Assembly (NCBI RefSeq): GCF_000725485.1
Contig: NZ_JOAG01000032.1
Span: 1-64,000 of the forward strand
Origin: Nonomuraea candida
GTDB taxonomy: Bacteria; Actinomycetota; Actinomycetes; Streptosporangiales; Streptosporangiaceae
DNA length: 64,000 nucleotides
Direction of reading: 5' to 3'
Shown one piece after another: positions 10,591 through 19,186 of this stretch. The notes under the pieces are model-generated. The model ran no database searches. It saw only the letters and a program-made list of their open reading frames with translations, and was not told where the DNA came from. The position numbers were made by a program, and so were the translations under genes. Positions within the stretch are counted from its first letter, which is position 1; each line of letters opens with the position of its first letter.

Positions 10591-11796
10591 ATGCTGGCCC
10601 GTGTCGCCCTTGCGGCGATCATCGCATCGACCCCCGTCCCGCATGCGCGCGTCGTGTCGGCCGACCCGGTCGACAACACCCCCCATGTGCTCGACGGCAT
10701 CGTCAACGCCATCGCCGTCGTCGGGCGCACCGTCATCGTCGGCGGCTCGTTCGGCGAAGTCAGCGACGCGGGCCGGACCACGGTCCACACCCGCGCCAAC
10801 CTGTTCGCCTACGACCTGGTGACCGGCCGCGTCCTGCCCGGCTTCGCGCCGAGCGTGGCCGGCCCGGTCTACGCCCTGGCGGCCGGCGAGAGCGGCACCG
10901 TCTACGTCGGCGGCGAGTTCCACGGCGTCGACAACCGCAGCGCGCGCGGCCTGGCCAGGCTCAACGTGGCCGACGGCGCGCTCGTGCCCGGCTTCGCGCC
11001 GCGCATCGGCGGCGGCATGGTGACCGCGCTGGCCCGGCAGGGCGGGCAGCTCTATGTCGGCGGCGACTTCGTCCGCCCGCGCACCGCGCTGGCCCGGCTC
11101 GACGCCGCCACCGGCGCCCCCGACCCCGGCTTCGCCATCGAGCCGGGCGCGCCGCTGACCCCGCGGGTGAAGATCTACGGGCTGGCCGTCTCCCGCGACA
11201 GGCTCGCCGTGGACGGCTCGTTCACCACGCTCGACGGCCAGTCCAGGCCCCAGCTCGGGCTGATCGACATCGGCTCGCCCACCGCGCGGGTGGCCTCCTG
11301 GCGCACCGACGCGTACGCGCGCCGGTGCAACCCCAACTTTCCCTCGTACGTACGCGGCCTGGATTTCTCGCCCGACGGACGCTATTTCGCGGTTGTCACC
11401 ACCGGAGGCGCCAGAGGCGGGATGTGCGACACGACGGCGAGATTCGAGACCTACGCCGGCGGCTCGGCCATCAGGCCGACCTGGGTGAACGCCACGGGAG
11501 GCGATTCGCTCTACGCGGTCGCCGTGACCGGCGCGGCGGTCTACGTGGGCGGGCACCAGCGCTGGCTGGACAATCCGCAGGGCCGCGACTCGGCCGGCCC
11601 GGGCGCCGTGTCACGCCCGGGGATCGGCGCCATTCATCCGCGCACCGGAAAGGCCCTCAGTTGGAATCCCACGCGGGAGCGCGGCATCGGGGTGAAGGCG
11701 TTTTACGCGCACGCCGGCGGACTACTTGTCGGTAGCGACACAACGAGACTCGGACGGGAGTACCATGCCCGGATTGGCATGTTCCCCCTGCCCTAG
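10591..11796 (+). CDS. Secreted beta-propeller-like protein (401 aa)
   Basis: Function unknown. A short signal peptide is likely (MLARVALAAIIASTP then VVSADP). The rest is built of repeated blades with motifs such as VIVGGSF, VYVGGEFHGV, LYVGGDFVRP and VYVGGHQRW, each followed by LARLN/LARLD and a PGFAP or PGFAI element. This resembles delta-60-repeat or NHL-like propellers of secreted actinobacterial proteins. No catalytic motif is evident. Its TAG stop shares four bases (CTAG) with the stop of the convergent DUF4229 gene. Confidence 0.8.
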   Translation: MLARVALAAIIASTPVPHARVVSADPVDNTPHVLDGIVNAIAVVGRTVIVGGSFGEVSDAGRTTVHTRANLFAYDLVTGRVLPGFAPSVAGPVYALAAGESGTVYVGGEFHGVDNRSARGLARLNVADGALVPGFAPRIGGGMVTALARQGGQLYVGGDFVRPRTALARLDAATGAPDPGFAIEPGAPLTPRVKIYGLAVSRDRLAVDGSFTTLDGQSRPQLGLIDIGSPTARVASWRTDAYARRCNPNFPSYVRGLDFSPDGRYFAVVTTGGARGGMCDTTARFETYAGGSAIRPTWVNATGGDSLYAVAVTGAAVYVGGHQRWLDNPQGRDSAGPGAVSRPGIGAIHPRTGKALSWNPTRERGIGVKAFYAHAGGLLVGSDTTRLGREYHARIGMFPLP

Positions 11797-12011
11797 CCGT
11801 CCTGTGGCTTGGGGCGGTCGATCCGGTTGCTAAGACGCTCGCTCATGGCGTCACGCTGCTTGGAGAGCAGGACGTAGCTCGCTATGCCGCTGATCAAGAA
11901 AGAGGCCACGATCAGCGCGAGCCAGTTTTGCAGCCCAAGGAGCAGAAGGACACCGAGGGTGACGGTGAACAGGCCGATCCGCGACGCGGTGTAAACGAGA
12001 ACGGGACGCAC
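11793..12011 (-). CDS. DUF4229-type small membrane protein (72 aa)
   Basis: Small integral membrane protein with two helices (IGLFTVTLGVLLLLGLQNW and ALIVASFLISGIASYVLL) and a charged tail (SKQRDAMSERLSNRIDRP), the layout of DUF4229 proteins in actinobacteria. GTG at 12011 (VRPVLVYTASR) fits the family start; an ATG at 12068 would add 19 residues of unlikely composition. It is divergent from bldC; the shared 12012-12268 gap is notably AT-rich and carries the promoters. Confidence 0.7.
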   Translation of the reverse strand: MRPVLVYTASRIGLFTVTLGVLLLLGLQNWLALIVASFLISGIASYVLLSKQRDAMSERLSNRIDRPKPQDG

Positions 12012-12268
12012 GGGTTCCAGGTTACTCGGACCTGTGCAGCGGTCGCTCTTCGCACCGGACGCGAGCACTGCTACTGTTCCCAGTTAGGGAGTTTCGTAAA
12101 GAAACACCCACGAGAGCCCCAAAGAGGCTCTATCATATAACAATCGGGCAGTCAGCTGATAACAACCCGTGATCTTTGTAGAAAACCACGGATAAATCAG
12201 GCTTCGCTCGACACACTGGTTACCTGTCCGCCCGCTGGCAGGAAGCGGGATGCGAGGGGGAGAGATTG

Positions 12269-12490
12269 GTGGAGAGTAGCAGCGAGCGTCTGCTGACCCC
12301 AGGAGAGGTTGCCGCCCTCTTCCGGGTAGACCCAAAGACGGTTACACGCTGGGCAGCGGCAGGCCGCATCAGCAGTATCCGCACCCCCGGAGGGCACCGG
12401 CGCTTCCGCGAGTCGGAAGTCCACGCCCTTCTCCGAGGCGAGGACGTTCTCACGGCCGACAGGCCGGCAGGTGAGTCCCCGCGCGTCTGA
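12269..12490 (+). CDS. bldC: BldC, MerR-like developmental regulator (73 aa)
   Basis: Single-domain MerR-type winged-helix DNA-binding protein; in Streptomyces BldC controls the timing of development by cooperative binding to direct repeats. The core LLTPGEVAALFRVDPKTVTRWAAAGRISSIRTPGGHRRFRE closely follows the family (shown here only to identify it: TPGEVAALFRVDPKTVTRWA). GTG at 12269 is preferred over TTG at 12266 because of the GAGGGGGAG ribosome-binding site just upstream. There is no MerR effector domain. Confidence 0.93.
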   Translation: MESSSERLLTPGEVAALFRVDPKTVTRWAAAGRISSIRTPGGHRRFRESEVHALLRGEDVLTADRPAGESPRV

Positions 12491-12503
12491 CGTTCCGTCT
12501 AGT

Positions 12504-12558
12504 CGGTGATCCTGCACGACGGGCCGCCTGTACAGCGGCCCTTCCTCCAGGATCACCG
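12504..12558 (+). terminator. Large hairpin terminator after bldC
   Basis: Outer perfect 11-bp stem (CGGTGATCCTG / CAGGATCACCG) enclosing a perfect 7-bp inner hairpin (GGGCCGC / GCGGCCC, 7-base loop). It starts 14 bases after the bldC stop. No gene is seen between it and 12678. Confidence 0.75.
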
Positions 12559-12677
12559 CGGGCGGGACCGACTGTTTCGCGTGCTTTCCGGCCACACGTC
12601 CGTACGGTGAGCACGGGGCGGCGCCAACCGCCGACCGTGGCTGGCGCCTGTCCGTTCCCTGGACGGGGGCGGACCTC

Positions 12678-12920
12678 CTAGGCCTCCTCCTGCCGCGCCT
12701 TGAAGGCCAGGAACTCGCGCTCCAGGTCGTCGTTCTCCTCTTCCCAGCGCCGGCGGCGCGACTGCGCCTCCTCCTCGGTCAGCGACTCCGGCAGCCACTG
12801 GTCGTAGTCGGGGTCACCGGGCTGCACCTCCACGTACGCGTTGCCGATCAGTCGCCCGTCCTCGCTGGTCAGGCTCCGCGGTACGCGCAAGGTCCCGTCC
12901 GCGAGCCGGATGACGTACAT
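12678..12920 (-). CDS. Small acidic hypothetical protein (80 aa)
   Basis: Not recognised. The protein begins MYVIRLADGTLRVPRSL and ends in a charged helix rich in Glu and Arg (LTEEEAQSRRRRWEEENDDLEREF), likely a coiled coil. It starts 10 bases after the metallopeptidase stop, so the two are probably cotranscribed and perhaps functionally paired. Confidence 0.65.
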   Translation of the reverse strand: MYVIRLADGTLRVPRSLTSEDGRLIGNAYVEVQPGDPDYDQWLPESLTEEEAQSRRRRWEEENDDLEREFLAFKARQEEA

Positions 12921-12930
12921 CGCCGATCAC

Positions 12931-14058
12931 CTAGATTCCGTAGCGCCGGTTGAAGAACAGCATGATGTCGAGCGCCATGCGCGTGTCGCCCCCGAGCATG
13001 TCCACCAGGGCCGGGCGCTGGCGCGAGGCGATGGCGGCGAAGGCGTCGGCGAAGAACTCCTTGCGGCCCAGCCCGCCGCCCTGCCGGTGGAAGGTCGAGG
13101 CCAGCAGCGGCACGGCCGCCTCGTAGAGGCGCACGAACTCCGGCGAGTCCGACACCCAGTCGCCGTACGGCGAGTCGACGTCGTCGATCGCGTGGCCCAC
13201 CTCGTGCATCATCACGTCGGGCGTCGGCGAGGGACGGTCGCCCACCACGATCTTGCGGTCGCCGTACGCGCCCGCGCAGATGTCCCAGGTCGCGCGGCCC
13301 GACGGGAGCGGGGCGCCGCGCAGGTAGCCCATGTCGTCGAGGTCGGGCACGCCGCCGGGGCCGATGTAGATGCCTTCGAGGCCGCCGGCGAGCAGCTCCT
13401 TGAGCCGGTCGGGCAGCCGGGCCAGGCTCTCCACGGCCCTGACCACGTCGGGCGGCGGCGGGCCCAGCGCGGCGTCCCACTGGCGGTGCAGGATCGGCTC
13501 CAGCTCGCCGCAGTGCCGCAGGCCGTCGCCCATCGAGGGCGCGTCGGGGCGGTGGGGGCGGGCTCTGAGCGGCTGGTCGGCCAGCTCGAAGTCGTACCAG
13601 GTGTAGCGGGGGCGGTCCACCAGGACGGCGGCGGGCAGGCGCTCGCCGCGCTCCCGCACCCCGCCGTAACCGTCCGCCCCCTCCATCCGGCCGTACGGGT
13701 GCCCGGCCGCCTGATCGTACGGCCGGCCCGCCTGCCCGGCACGGGTGTCACCCGGCCATCCGGGGCGCTCGGCGCGGCCGTCGGGGGGCCGGCCCGGTTG
13801 CCCGGGACGGCCGCTGAGGCCGCCGTCGCCGAAGCGCCGGGCGCGTTCGGCTTCCTCGTGGCCCGGCCGTCCCGTGCGGCCCTCCTGGGGCCGCTCGCGG
13901 GCGTCGGACCAGAAGGAGCGGTCGGCGTCGGCGGGCGCCTCGCTGCGCCGGGAGAACAGGTACGACCCGCGCCGCCACCACCGGCCGCGCCGGTGCCGTC
14001 CCTTGTCCCCGGAGTTCCTGCCCGAAGCACCAGGACCTCTGTCGAAGGTAAAAGCCAT
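12931..14058 (-). CDS. Putative zinc metallopeptidase with lethal-factor-like HExxH domain (375 aa)
   Basis: Predicted gluzincin. The zinc motif HEVGHAID (preceded by DVMM) is followed about 50 residues later by KEFFADAFAAIA, whose Glu is a candidate third zinc ligand; this layout resembles the anthrax lethal factor C-terminal domain family. The first ~140 residues are Arg/Gly/Pro-rich and low in complexity (RGPGASGRNSGDKG, GRPGQPGRPPDGRAERPG), likely disordered. No signal peptide is evident, so location is unclear. ATG at 14058 has GAGGGG upstream. Substrate unknown. Confidence 0.65.
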   Translation of the reverse strand: MAFTFDRGPGASGRNSGDKGRHRRGRWWRRGSYLFSRRSEAPADADRSFWSDARERPQEGRTGRPGHEEAERARRFGDGGLSGRPGQPGRPPDGRAERPGWPGDTRAGQAGRPYDQAAGHPYGRMEGADGYGGVRERGERLPAAVLVDRPRYTWYDFELADQPLRARPHRPDAPSMGDGLRHCGELEPILHRQWDAALGPPPPDVVRAVESLARLPDRLKELLAGGLEGIYIGPGGVPDLDDMGYLRGAPLPSGRATWDICAGAYGDRKIVVGDRPSPTPDVMMHEVGHAIDDVDSPYGDWVSDSPEFVRLYEAAVPLLASTFHRQGGGLGRKEFFADAFAAIASRQRPALVDMLGGDTRMALDIMLFFNRRYGI

Positions 14059-14196
14059 CGCACCCCTCAACGCCCGTGGAGCCCCGTGGACACCGTCGCA
14101 TCGGCTTCCACCGTACGACGCCGATCTTCCCCTAGTCACCCGAAATGGGACATCAAGCAGCCCGATCACACCTGAGCATGGCTTACAGTTCGGGAC

Positions 14197-14490
14197 ATGG
14201 CAGGTGTTCTGATCGGCCTGGCGCTGCTGGCCTTCTGGCTCTTTTCACTCTTCGACGTGGTGACGACCCCCGAGGACGAGGTGCGGAACGTACCAAAACC
14301 CCTCTGGATCCTGGTCGTCGTGCTCGTCCCCCTTATCGGCGGCCTGGTGTGGATGGCGCGCGGCCGTCCCCGCGCCCCCCGCGCGCCGTGGCCCGTGACC
14401 CCGGGCCCGGGCATGCCGAAGGGCCCCGACGACGACCCCGACTTCCTCCGCGACCTCGAGCGCCGCATGCGCGGCGACGACGTGAGCTAA
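14197..14490 (+). CDS. PLDc_N-type small membrane protein (97 aa)
   Basis: Two N-terminal helices (VLIGLALLAFWLFSLFDVVT and PLWILVVVLVPLIGGLVWMARGR) match the phospholipase-D N-terminal (PLDc_N) domain found alone in many actinobacterial membrane proteins. A Pro-rich linker and acidic tail (DDDPDFLRDLERRMRGDD) follow. No catalytic HKD motif, so no enzymatic role is claimed. Confidence 0.75.
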   Translation: MAGVLIGLALLAFWLFSLFDVVTTPEDEVRNVPKPLWILVVVLVPLIGGLVWMARGRPRAPRAPWPVTPGPGMPKGPDDDPDFLRDLERRMRGDDVS

Positions 14491-14517
14491 CCCGCAGGCC
14501 GCCGACCGGCCCGCGGG
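14491..14517. terminator. Bidirectional terminator between PLDc_N gene and ccsB
   Basis: Hairpin directly after the plus-strand stop: CCCGCAGGCCG pairs with CGGCCCGCGGG over 11 positions with one mismatch and a 5-base loop. It sits between convergent genes and could serve both. Confidence 0.6.
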
Positions 14518-14529
14518 CAGGACCCCCGG

Positions 14530-15567
14530 CTAGTCCACGTCGGCGTAGCTGTGCAGCCCGTCGATGAAGATGTTGACCCCGATCAGGTTGAACAGCAGGC
14601 ACCCGAACGCCACGAGCTGCACGATCGTCGCGGCCCTGCCCCGCCAGCCCGCCGTCACCTTGGCGTGCAGGTAGGCGGCGTAGGCCACCCACGTGATGAA
14701 CGACCACACTTCCTTGGGGTCCCAGCCCCAGTAGCGGCCCCACGCCCGGTCCGCCCACAGCGCGCCCGCGATGACGGCGAACGTCCACAGCGGGAAGGCG
14801 AAGACGATCGCCCGGTGGGCCACCTTCTCCAGCTCCGCCCGCGACGGCAGGCGCGACATCCCGTCACCGCGCACCAGGTAGAGGACGCCGCTGACCCCCG
14901 CCAGCGTCAGCAGGCCGCTGGAGATGATCGCGGCCGAGACGTGGATGGCGATCCAGTACGAGTCGAGCGCCGGCACCACGGGCCCCGCCGCGGTGTAGAA
15001 GACCTTGACCGCGAGACCGAGGCCGAGCGCCGCCGCGAGCATGACGAACGCGCCCAGGAAGCGCACGTTGGTGCGGATCTGGGTGCCGAGGAACGCGGCC
15101 ACGGCGGCGAAGCAGATCGCGACCACGAACTCGTACATGTTGCCCCAGGGCCAGCGCTCCACGGCCAGGCCGCGGGTGGCGATGGCGGTCAGGTTGGCGA
15201 TCATGCCGAGCCAGGCGAGCCCGAGGGCCACCGTCCCGGTCCTGACGGCCACCCGCATCGTCCTGTCGTCCTGGCCGGCCCGCTCGGGGGCGCCCGGGGG
15301 CGTCTCGCCCGCGACCGCCGGCTCCTCCGGGGAGGCGTCCGCCGGGCCGGCGGAGACCTCGTCCGACACCGCCACCGTGTCGCCGCCGGCCGCCGCCCCG
15401 ACCGCGACTGGCTGCTTGATCTCGACGCGGCGCGCGGTCGCGGCCCTGCCCGGCCGGGACCGGCCGAAGGCCAGCTCGATCGCGAAGCCGACCATGGCGA
15501 CGACGTAGAGCAGGACGGCTGCTACGACGAAAAGGTCGCTCAGCTCGGCGAGTTGCTCAGCGGACAT
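14530..15567 (-). CDS. ccsB: c-type cytochrome biogenesis protein CcsB (345 aa)
   Basis: Heme-handling half of the system II cytochrome c synthase. Multiple membrane helices and the tryptophan-rich heme motif WGWDPKEVWSFITW are present near residue 285. A poorly conserved hydrophilic loop (residues ~45-95, Glu/Ala/Pro-rich) follows helix 1. The gene overlaps resB by 11 bases and is the last of the five-gene cluster. Confidence 0.93.
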   Translation of the reverse strand: MSAEQLAELSDLFVVAAVLLYVVAMVGFAIELAFGRSRPGRAATARRVEIKQPVAVGAAAGGDTVAVSDEVSAGPADASPEEPAVAGETPPGAPERAGQDDRTMRVAVRTGTVALGLAWLGMIANLTAIATRGLAVERWPWGNMYEFVVAICFAAVAAFLGTQIRTNVRFLGAFVMLAAALGLGLAVKVFYTAAGPVVPALDSYWIAIHVSAAIISSGLLTLAGVSGVLYLVRGDGMSRLPSRAELEKVAHRAIVFAFPLWTFAVIAGALWADRAWGRYWGWDPKEVWSFITWVAYAAYLHAKVTAGWRGRAATIVQLVAFGCLLFNLIGVNIFIDGLHSYADVD

Positions 15568-17116
15568 CCTTTTCTCCTGCTGATAGAACCTGGACGATCT
15601 CGGTGAACTCCTCGGCGAAGCCGGCCGCGGAGCCCTCTGTGCGGGTCAGGCCGCCGACCTCGGCCTTGCCCTGCGCGATCCGTACGAACACCCTGCGGCG
15701 GCGGATCATGAGGGAGAGCGCGATGGCGACGACGGCCGTGGCGGCGAACACCAGGGCCGGCCAGCGCCCCGGGTCGTAGTTGGTCTGGAGCGTGATCCAC
15801 TCCTTGACGCCGGTGAACTCGAGCTTGCCCACCCCGCCGGGAAGGTCCAGCGACTGCCCCACGGCCAGCGGCTTGGGCACGCTGGTGCCCATGACCAGGG
15901 GCTTGAGCTTCTTCATCACCTCGGGCTCGGCCAGCTCGTAGACCGACTGCGGCTTGCCGGAGTTCATCCCCAGGTCGCCGGAGAAGGCGCCGAGGACCTT
16001 CACCTCGGGGTTGAGCTCGCCGGGGAAGGCCGAGGCGTGGTCGCCGTCGGTCAGCGGCACGCTGGTCGGCAGGAACTGCAGCAGGAACCCGAGCTGCGAC
16101 GGCTGCGCGTCGGGCACCTTGACCACGCAGCCCGAGGTCATCGTGGTCTTCTGCTCGATCAGGCAGGGCACGGCGCCGTCGAAGGCCACCTGCCCCTTCC
16201 CGTCGGTGACCCGGAACACGGGCGCGTAGCCGTTGCCGATCAGGTAGGTCTGCGTGCCGTTGACCTCAAGAGGCTCGTTGACCTTGAGCTCGAAGTCGCG
16301 GGCGGGCGCGCCGGGCGTGTCGTTGACCTTGAGGTGCGCGGAGTAGTCGAGCGCCTGCCCGCGCTTGTCGCCGGTGACCTGATAGGCCACCTTGAACTCG
16401 GAGAGCTGGAAGGAGAACGGCTCCAGCGACTCGGCCGAGACCTGGCTGCCGGGCATGAACCGGTCGTAGGCGGCCACCGTGTTGGCGAACCCGTCGCCCT
16501 CGACGACCAGCACGTTGCCGCGGTAGCCGAACAGCGAGCCGGCGCCGATCGCGAGCAGGATGCCGAGCAGCGCGATGTGGAAGAACAGGTTGCCGGTCTC
16601 GCGCAGGTAGCCCTTCTCGGCCGACACCCAGCCGTCGCCGGTCACCACGCGGAAGCGCAGCTTGCGCAGCCGCCCGGCGACCTCCTCGGTCGTCAGCTCC
16701 GACTCGAACGTGGCCGAGTGGGGCAGGCGGGACGGGTGCCTGGGGGCCGCGGGCGGCTTGCGGCGCAGCTCGCGCACGTAGGTCGCGGTGCGCGGGATGA
16801 TGCAGCCGATGAGCGAGGTGAACAGCAGCAGGTAGACGGCCGCGAACCAGGTCGAGGAGAAGACCTCGAAGAGCTGGAACCGGTCGTACCACTCGGCCAG
16901 GGCGGGGCTCTGCTCGTAGATCCGGGCGACCTTGTCGGGCTCGACGCTGCGCTGCGGCACCAGCGAGCCGGGCACCGAGCCCAGCGCCAGCAGGAACAGC
17001 AGGATCAGCGCCGTCTTCATCGAGGTGAGCGTGCGCCACACCCAGCGCAGCCAGGCGACCGCGCCGAACGACGCCTTCTTGGGCGCCTGCTCTCTCTCCA
17101 GCTCCTGGACGCTCAT
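15557..17116 (-). CDS. resB: Cytochrome c biogenesis protein ResB (519 aa)
   Basis: Partner of CcsB in attaching heme to apocytochromes outside the membrane. It begins MSVQELEREQAPKK, then WLRWVWRTLTSMKTALILLF, a typical ResB first helix; the large extracytoplasmic domain covers residues ~210-450, and a last helix (PALVFAATAVVAIALSLMI) precedes a short cytoplasmic tail. ATG at 17116 overlaps the ccdA stop; a longer open frame upstream is a shadow of ccdA. Confidence 0.92.
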   Translation of the reverse strand: MSVQELEREQAPKKASFGAVAWLRWVWRTLTSMKTALILLFLLALGSVPGSLVPQRSVEPDKVARIYEQSPALAEWYDRFQLFEVFSSTWFAAVYLLLFTSLIGCIIPRTATYVRELRRKPPAAPRHPSRLPHSATFESELTTEEVAGRLRKLRFRVVTGDGWVSAEKGYLRETGNLFFHIALLGILLAIGAGSLFGYRGNVLVVEGDGFANTVAAYDRFMPGSQVSAESLEPFSFQLSEFKVAYQVTGDKRGQALDYSAHLKVNDTPGAPARDFELKVNEPLEVNGTQTYLIGNGYAPVFRVTDGKGQVAFDGAVPCLIEQKTTMTSGCVVKVPDAQPSQLGFLLQFLPTSVPLTDGDHASAFPGELNPEVKVLGAFSGDLGMNSGKPQSVYELAEPEVMKKLKPLVMGTSVPKPLAVGQSLDLPGGVGKLEFTGVKEWITLQTNYDPGRWPALVFAATAVVAIALSLMIRRRRVFVRIAQGKAEVGGLTRTEGSAAGFAEEFTEIVQVLSAGEKDVR

Positions 17117-17838
17117 CAGATCACCGGCTCGAACGCGCCGATCAGGCCCTGCATGGCGGCGATCATCTCTCCCCAGAGCCCGGTCACGAGCAGCACGCCG
17201 ACGGCCACCATCATGCCGCCACCGATCCTCGTGATCAGGCGCGAGTGCTTGCGGATGGCGCGGAACGTGCGCAGCGCCCTGCTGTAGGCCAGCGCCGCGG
17301 CCACGAAGGGCAGGCCGAGGCCCAGGGCGTAGGCGACGGCCAGGAGCGCGCCGCGGCCGGCGCTGCCCTCGTTGAGCCCCAGCGTCAGCACGACGGCCAG
17401 GGTGGGCCCGATGCACGGCGTCCAGCCCAGCCCGAACACCACCCCGAGCAGCGGCGCGCCCGCCAGCCCGGCGGCCGGCAGGCGGTGGATGCGCACGTCG
17501 CGCATCAGCCCCGGCAGCACGCCGAGGAAGGCCAGCCCGAGCCCGATGGTCAGCACGCCGAGCACCCGCGTGATGATCTCGGCGTGGCCCAGCATGATCG
17601 AGCCGAGACCGCCGAACAGCGCCCCGCTGAGCACGAACACCAGCCCGAAGCCGGCCACGAACAGCGCCGTGCCGAGCACCAGCCGCCCCCGCTTGGGGTC
17701 GGCGCTCATGCCGGTGACGTAGGACAGGTAGCCGGGCACCAGCGGCAGCACGCACGGCGACAGGAACGACACCACCCCGGCCAGCACCGCGATCGGCACC
17801 GCCAGCAGCAGTGAGCCCGAGGCGACGACGTCACTCAT
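17116..17838 (-). CDS. ccdA: Cytochrome c biogenesis protein CcdA (240 aa)
   Basis: Six-helix membrane thiol transporter that carries reducing power across the membrane to the TlpA-like protein. Redox cysteines lie in SFLSPCVLPLVPGYLSY and GLGWTPCIGPTLAVVL, the two hallmark motifs. The start overlaps the end of tlpA by eight bases. Confidence 0.94.
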   Translation of the reverse strand: MSDVVASGSLLLAVPIAVLAGVVSFLSPCVLPLVPGYLSYVTGMSADPKRGRLVLGTALFVAGFGLVFVLSGALFGGLGSIMLGHAEIITRVLGVLTIGLGLAFLGVLPGLMRDVRIHRLPAAGLAGAPLLGVVFGLGWTPCIGPTLAVVLTLGLNEGSAGRGALLAVAYALGLGLPFVAAALAYSRALRTFRAIRKHSRLITRIGGGMMVAVGVLLVTGLWGEMIAAMQGLIGAFEPVI

Positions 17839-18400
17839 CGCGCACCTTGGTCACGGTGTTCATCAGGTCGGTGTATTTGACGGCGCCCAGCGCCCTGGCC
17901 GCGATCCTGCCCTGCTTGTCGATGATCAGCGTGGACGGGATGGCCGCGGGCGGCACCGTGCCCTGGAAGGCCAGCGCGATCTTGCCGGGCTGGTCGAAGA
18001 TGTGGGGGTAGCCGGTCTGCTCGGTGCGCTCGAACGCCTTGGCGTCGGCCTGGCGGTCCTTGAAGTCGATGCCGAGGAACTGCACGCCGCTGTCCTTGGT
18101 CTTGGCGGCGACCTCCTTGAGCACCGGCGCCTCCGCCCGGCACGGGCCGCACCACGACGCCCAGAAGTTGAGCACCACGACCTTGCCCTTGTGCGTGGCC
18201 AGGGAGGCCGTGCCCCCGTCGAGGGTCGGCCCTTCGATCGCCGGCGCGGGCTTGCGCTCGGCGGCCTCGAACACCTGCATCTTCCCGTCGCCCGCGACGA
18301 ACCTGGTGTCGCCCGCCTGCGGCTGGCCGCCCTGATTGCCGGCGCAGCCCGCGACCAGCACGGCCAGGGGGAGAAGGAGGGAGATGGACTTGGCGCGCAC
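17831..18400 (-). CDS. TlpA/ResA-like thioredoxin-fold lipoprotein (189 aa)
   Basis: Membrane-anchored thiol-disulfide reductant that keeps apocytochrome CXXCH cysteines reduced. The lipoprotein signal ends in the lipobox LVAGC; the active site is FWASWCGPCRAEAP. The GTG at 18400 follows an AAGGAG site ten bases upstream. A hairpin at 18426-18450 lies just before this ribosome-binding site. Confidence 0.9.
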   Translation of the reverse strand: MRAKSISLLLPLAVLVAGCAGNQGGQPQAGDTRFVAGDGKMQVFEAAERKPAPAIEGPTLDGGTASLATHKGKVVVLNFWASWCGPCRAEAPVLKEVAAKTKDSGVQFLGIDFKDRQADAKAFERTEQTGYPHIFDQPGKIALAFQGTVPPAAIPSTLIIDKQGRIAARALGAVKYTDLMNTVTKVRDE

Positions 18401-18425
18401 GGAGGAAGATCTCCTTGTACTACAA

Positions 18426-18450
18426 CCGGTAGAGCTTGCAACTCTACCGG
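18426..18450 (-). terminator. Intra-operon hairpin before the tlpA start
   Basis: Perfect 9-bp stem (CCGGTAGAG / CTCTACCGG) with a 7-base loop between the histidine phosphatase stop and the tlpA ribosome-binding site. It may end or attenuate transcription from the upstream gene, or shape the tlpA leader. Confidence 0.5.
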
Positions 18451-18471
18451 GGCACCCACGCGCTCCCGACA

Positions 18472-19110
18472 TCAGGCCCCGGGGACGGAGGGCCCCGTCT
18501 CCAGTGACCCGGCGGGCTCGCTGTAGCCGATGCTGATCAGGCGGTCGCCGTCGAAGGTCAGCGTGGTCAGGCTGGCCAGCGAGCACTGCCTGCGGCGCGG
18601 GTCGTGCCAGAGCCTGCGGCCCTCGGCGGCGCACCTGATGGCCCAGATCGGCAGCTGGTGGCTGACGAGCACGGTCTCGTGGCCGCGCGCGGCCGCCCTG
18701 GCCTCGTCGATGATCGACTTCATCCGCTTGACGATGACCGGGTAGGGCTCGCCCCACGACGGGCGCAGCGGGTTGTAGAAGTAGCGGTAGTTGCGCGGGT
18801 TGCGCAGCAGCGCCAGGCCGGGCGCGGAGATCCGCCCCTCCAGCAGGTTGCCCGCCTCGATCAGGCGCTCGTCGGAGGTGATCTCCAGGCCGAGCTTGTC
18901 GGCGAGCGGCGCCGCCGTCTCCATCGCGCGTTCGAGCGGCGAGCTGTAGAGCGCGACGATGTCACGGCCGCCGATGGCCTTGGCGACCGTCTCGGCCATG
19001 AGCTGACCCGTCTGGGACAGGTGGTAGCCGGGCAGCCTGCCGTAGAGGATGCGTCCGGGATTGTGCACTTCACCGTGTCGCAAGAGGTGAACGACTGTGG
19101 TTTCAGCCAT
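18472..19110 (-). CDS. Histidine phosphatase family protein (212 aa)
   Basis: Phosphoglycerate-mutase-fold phosphatase. The catalytic LRHGEVHNP motif is near the N-terminus, with YSSPLERAMETA and a late HQLPIWAI His. It stands first in the cytochrome c maturation cluster, a conserved actinobacterial order, but its substrate is unknown. ATG at 19110 is preferred; TAGGCT nine bases upstream could be the -10 of a leaderless transcript. Confidence 0.85.
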   Translation of the reverse strand: MAETTVVHLLRHGEVHNPGRILYGRLPGYHLSQTGQLMAETVAKAIGGRDIVALYSSPLERAMETAAPLADKLGLEITSDERLIEAGNLLEGRISAPGLALLRNPRNYRYFYNPLRPSWGEPYPVIVKRMKSIIDEARAAARGHETVLVSHQLPIWAIRCAAEGRRLWHDPRRRQCSLASLTTLTFDGDRLISIGYSEPAGSLETGPSVPGA

Positions 19111-19186
19111 GGTGGGCACAGCCTATCCGCTCGTCCGAGCTGATCGGCCGAGGCCCTGCCGCTCAGTTCGCCGGGGCCCCGCCGTC

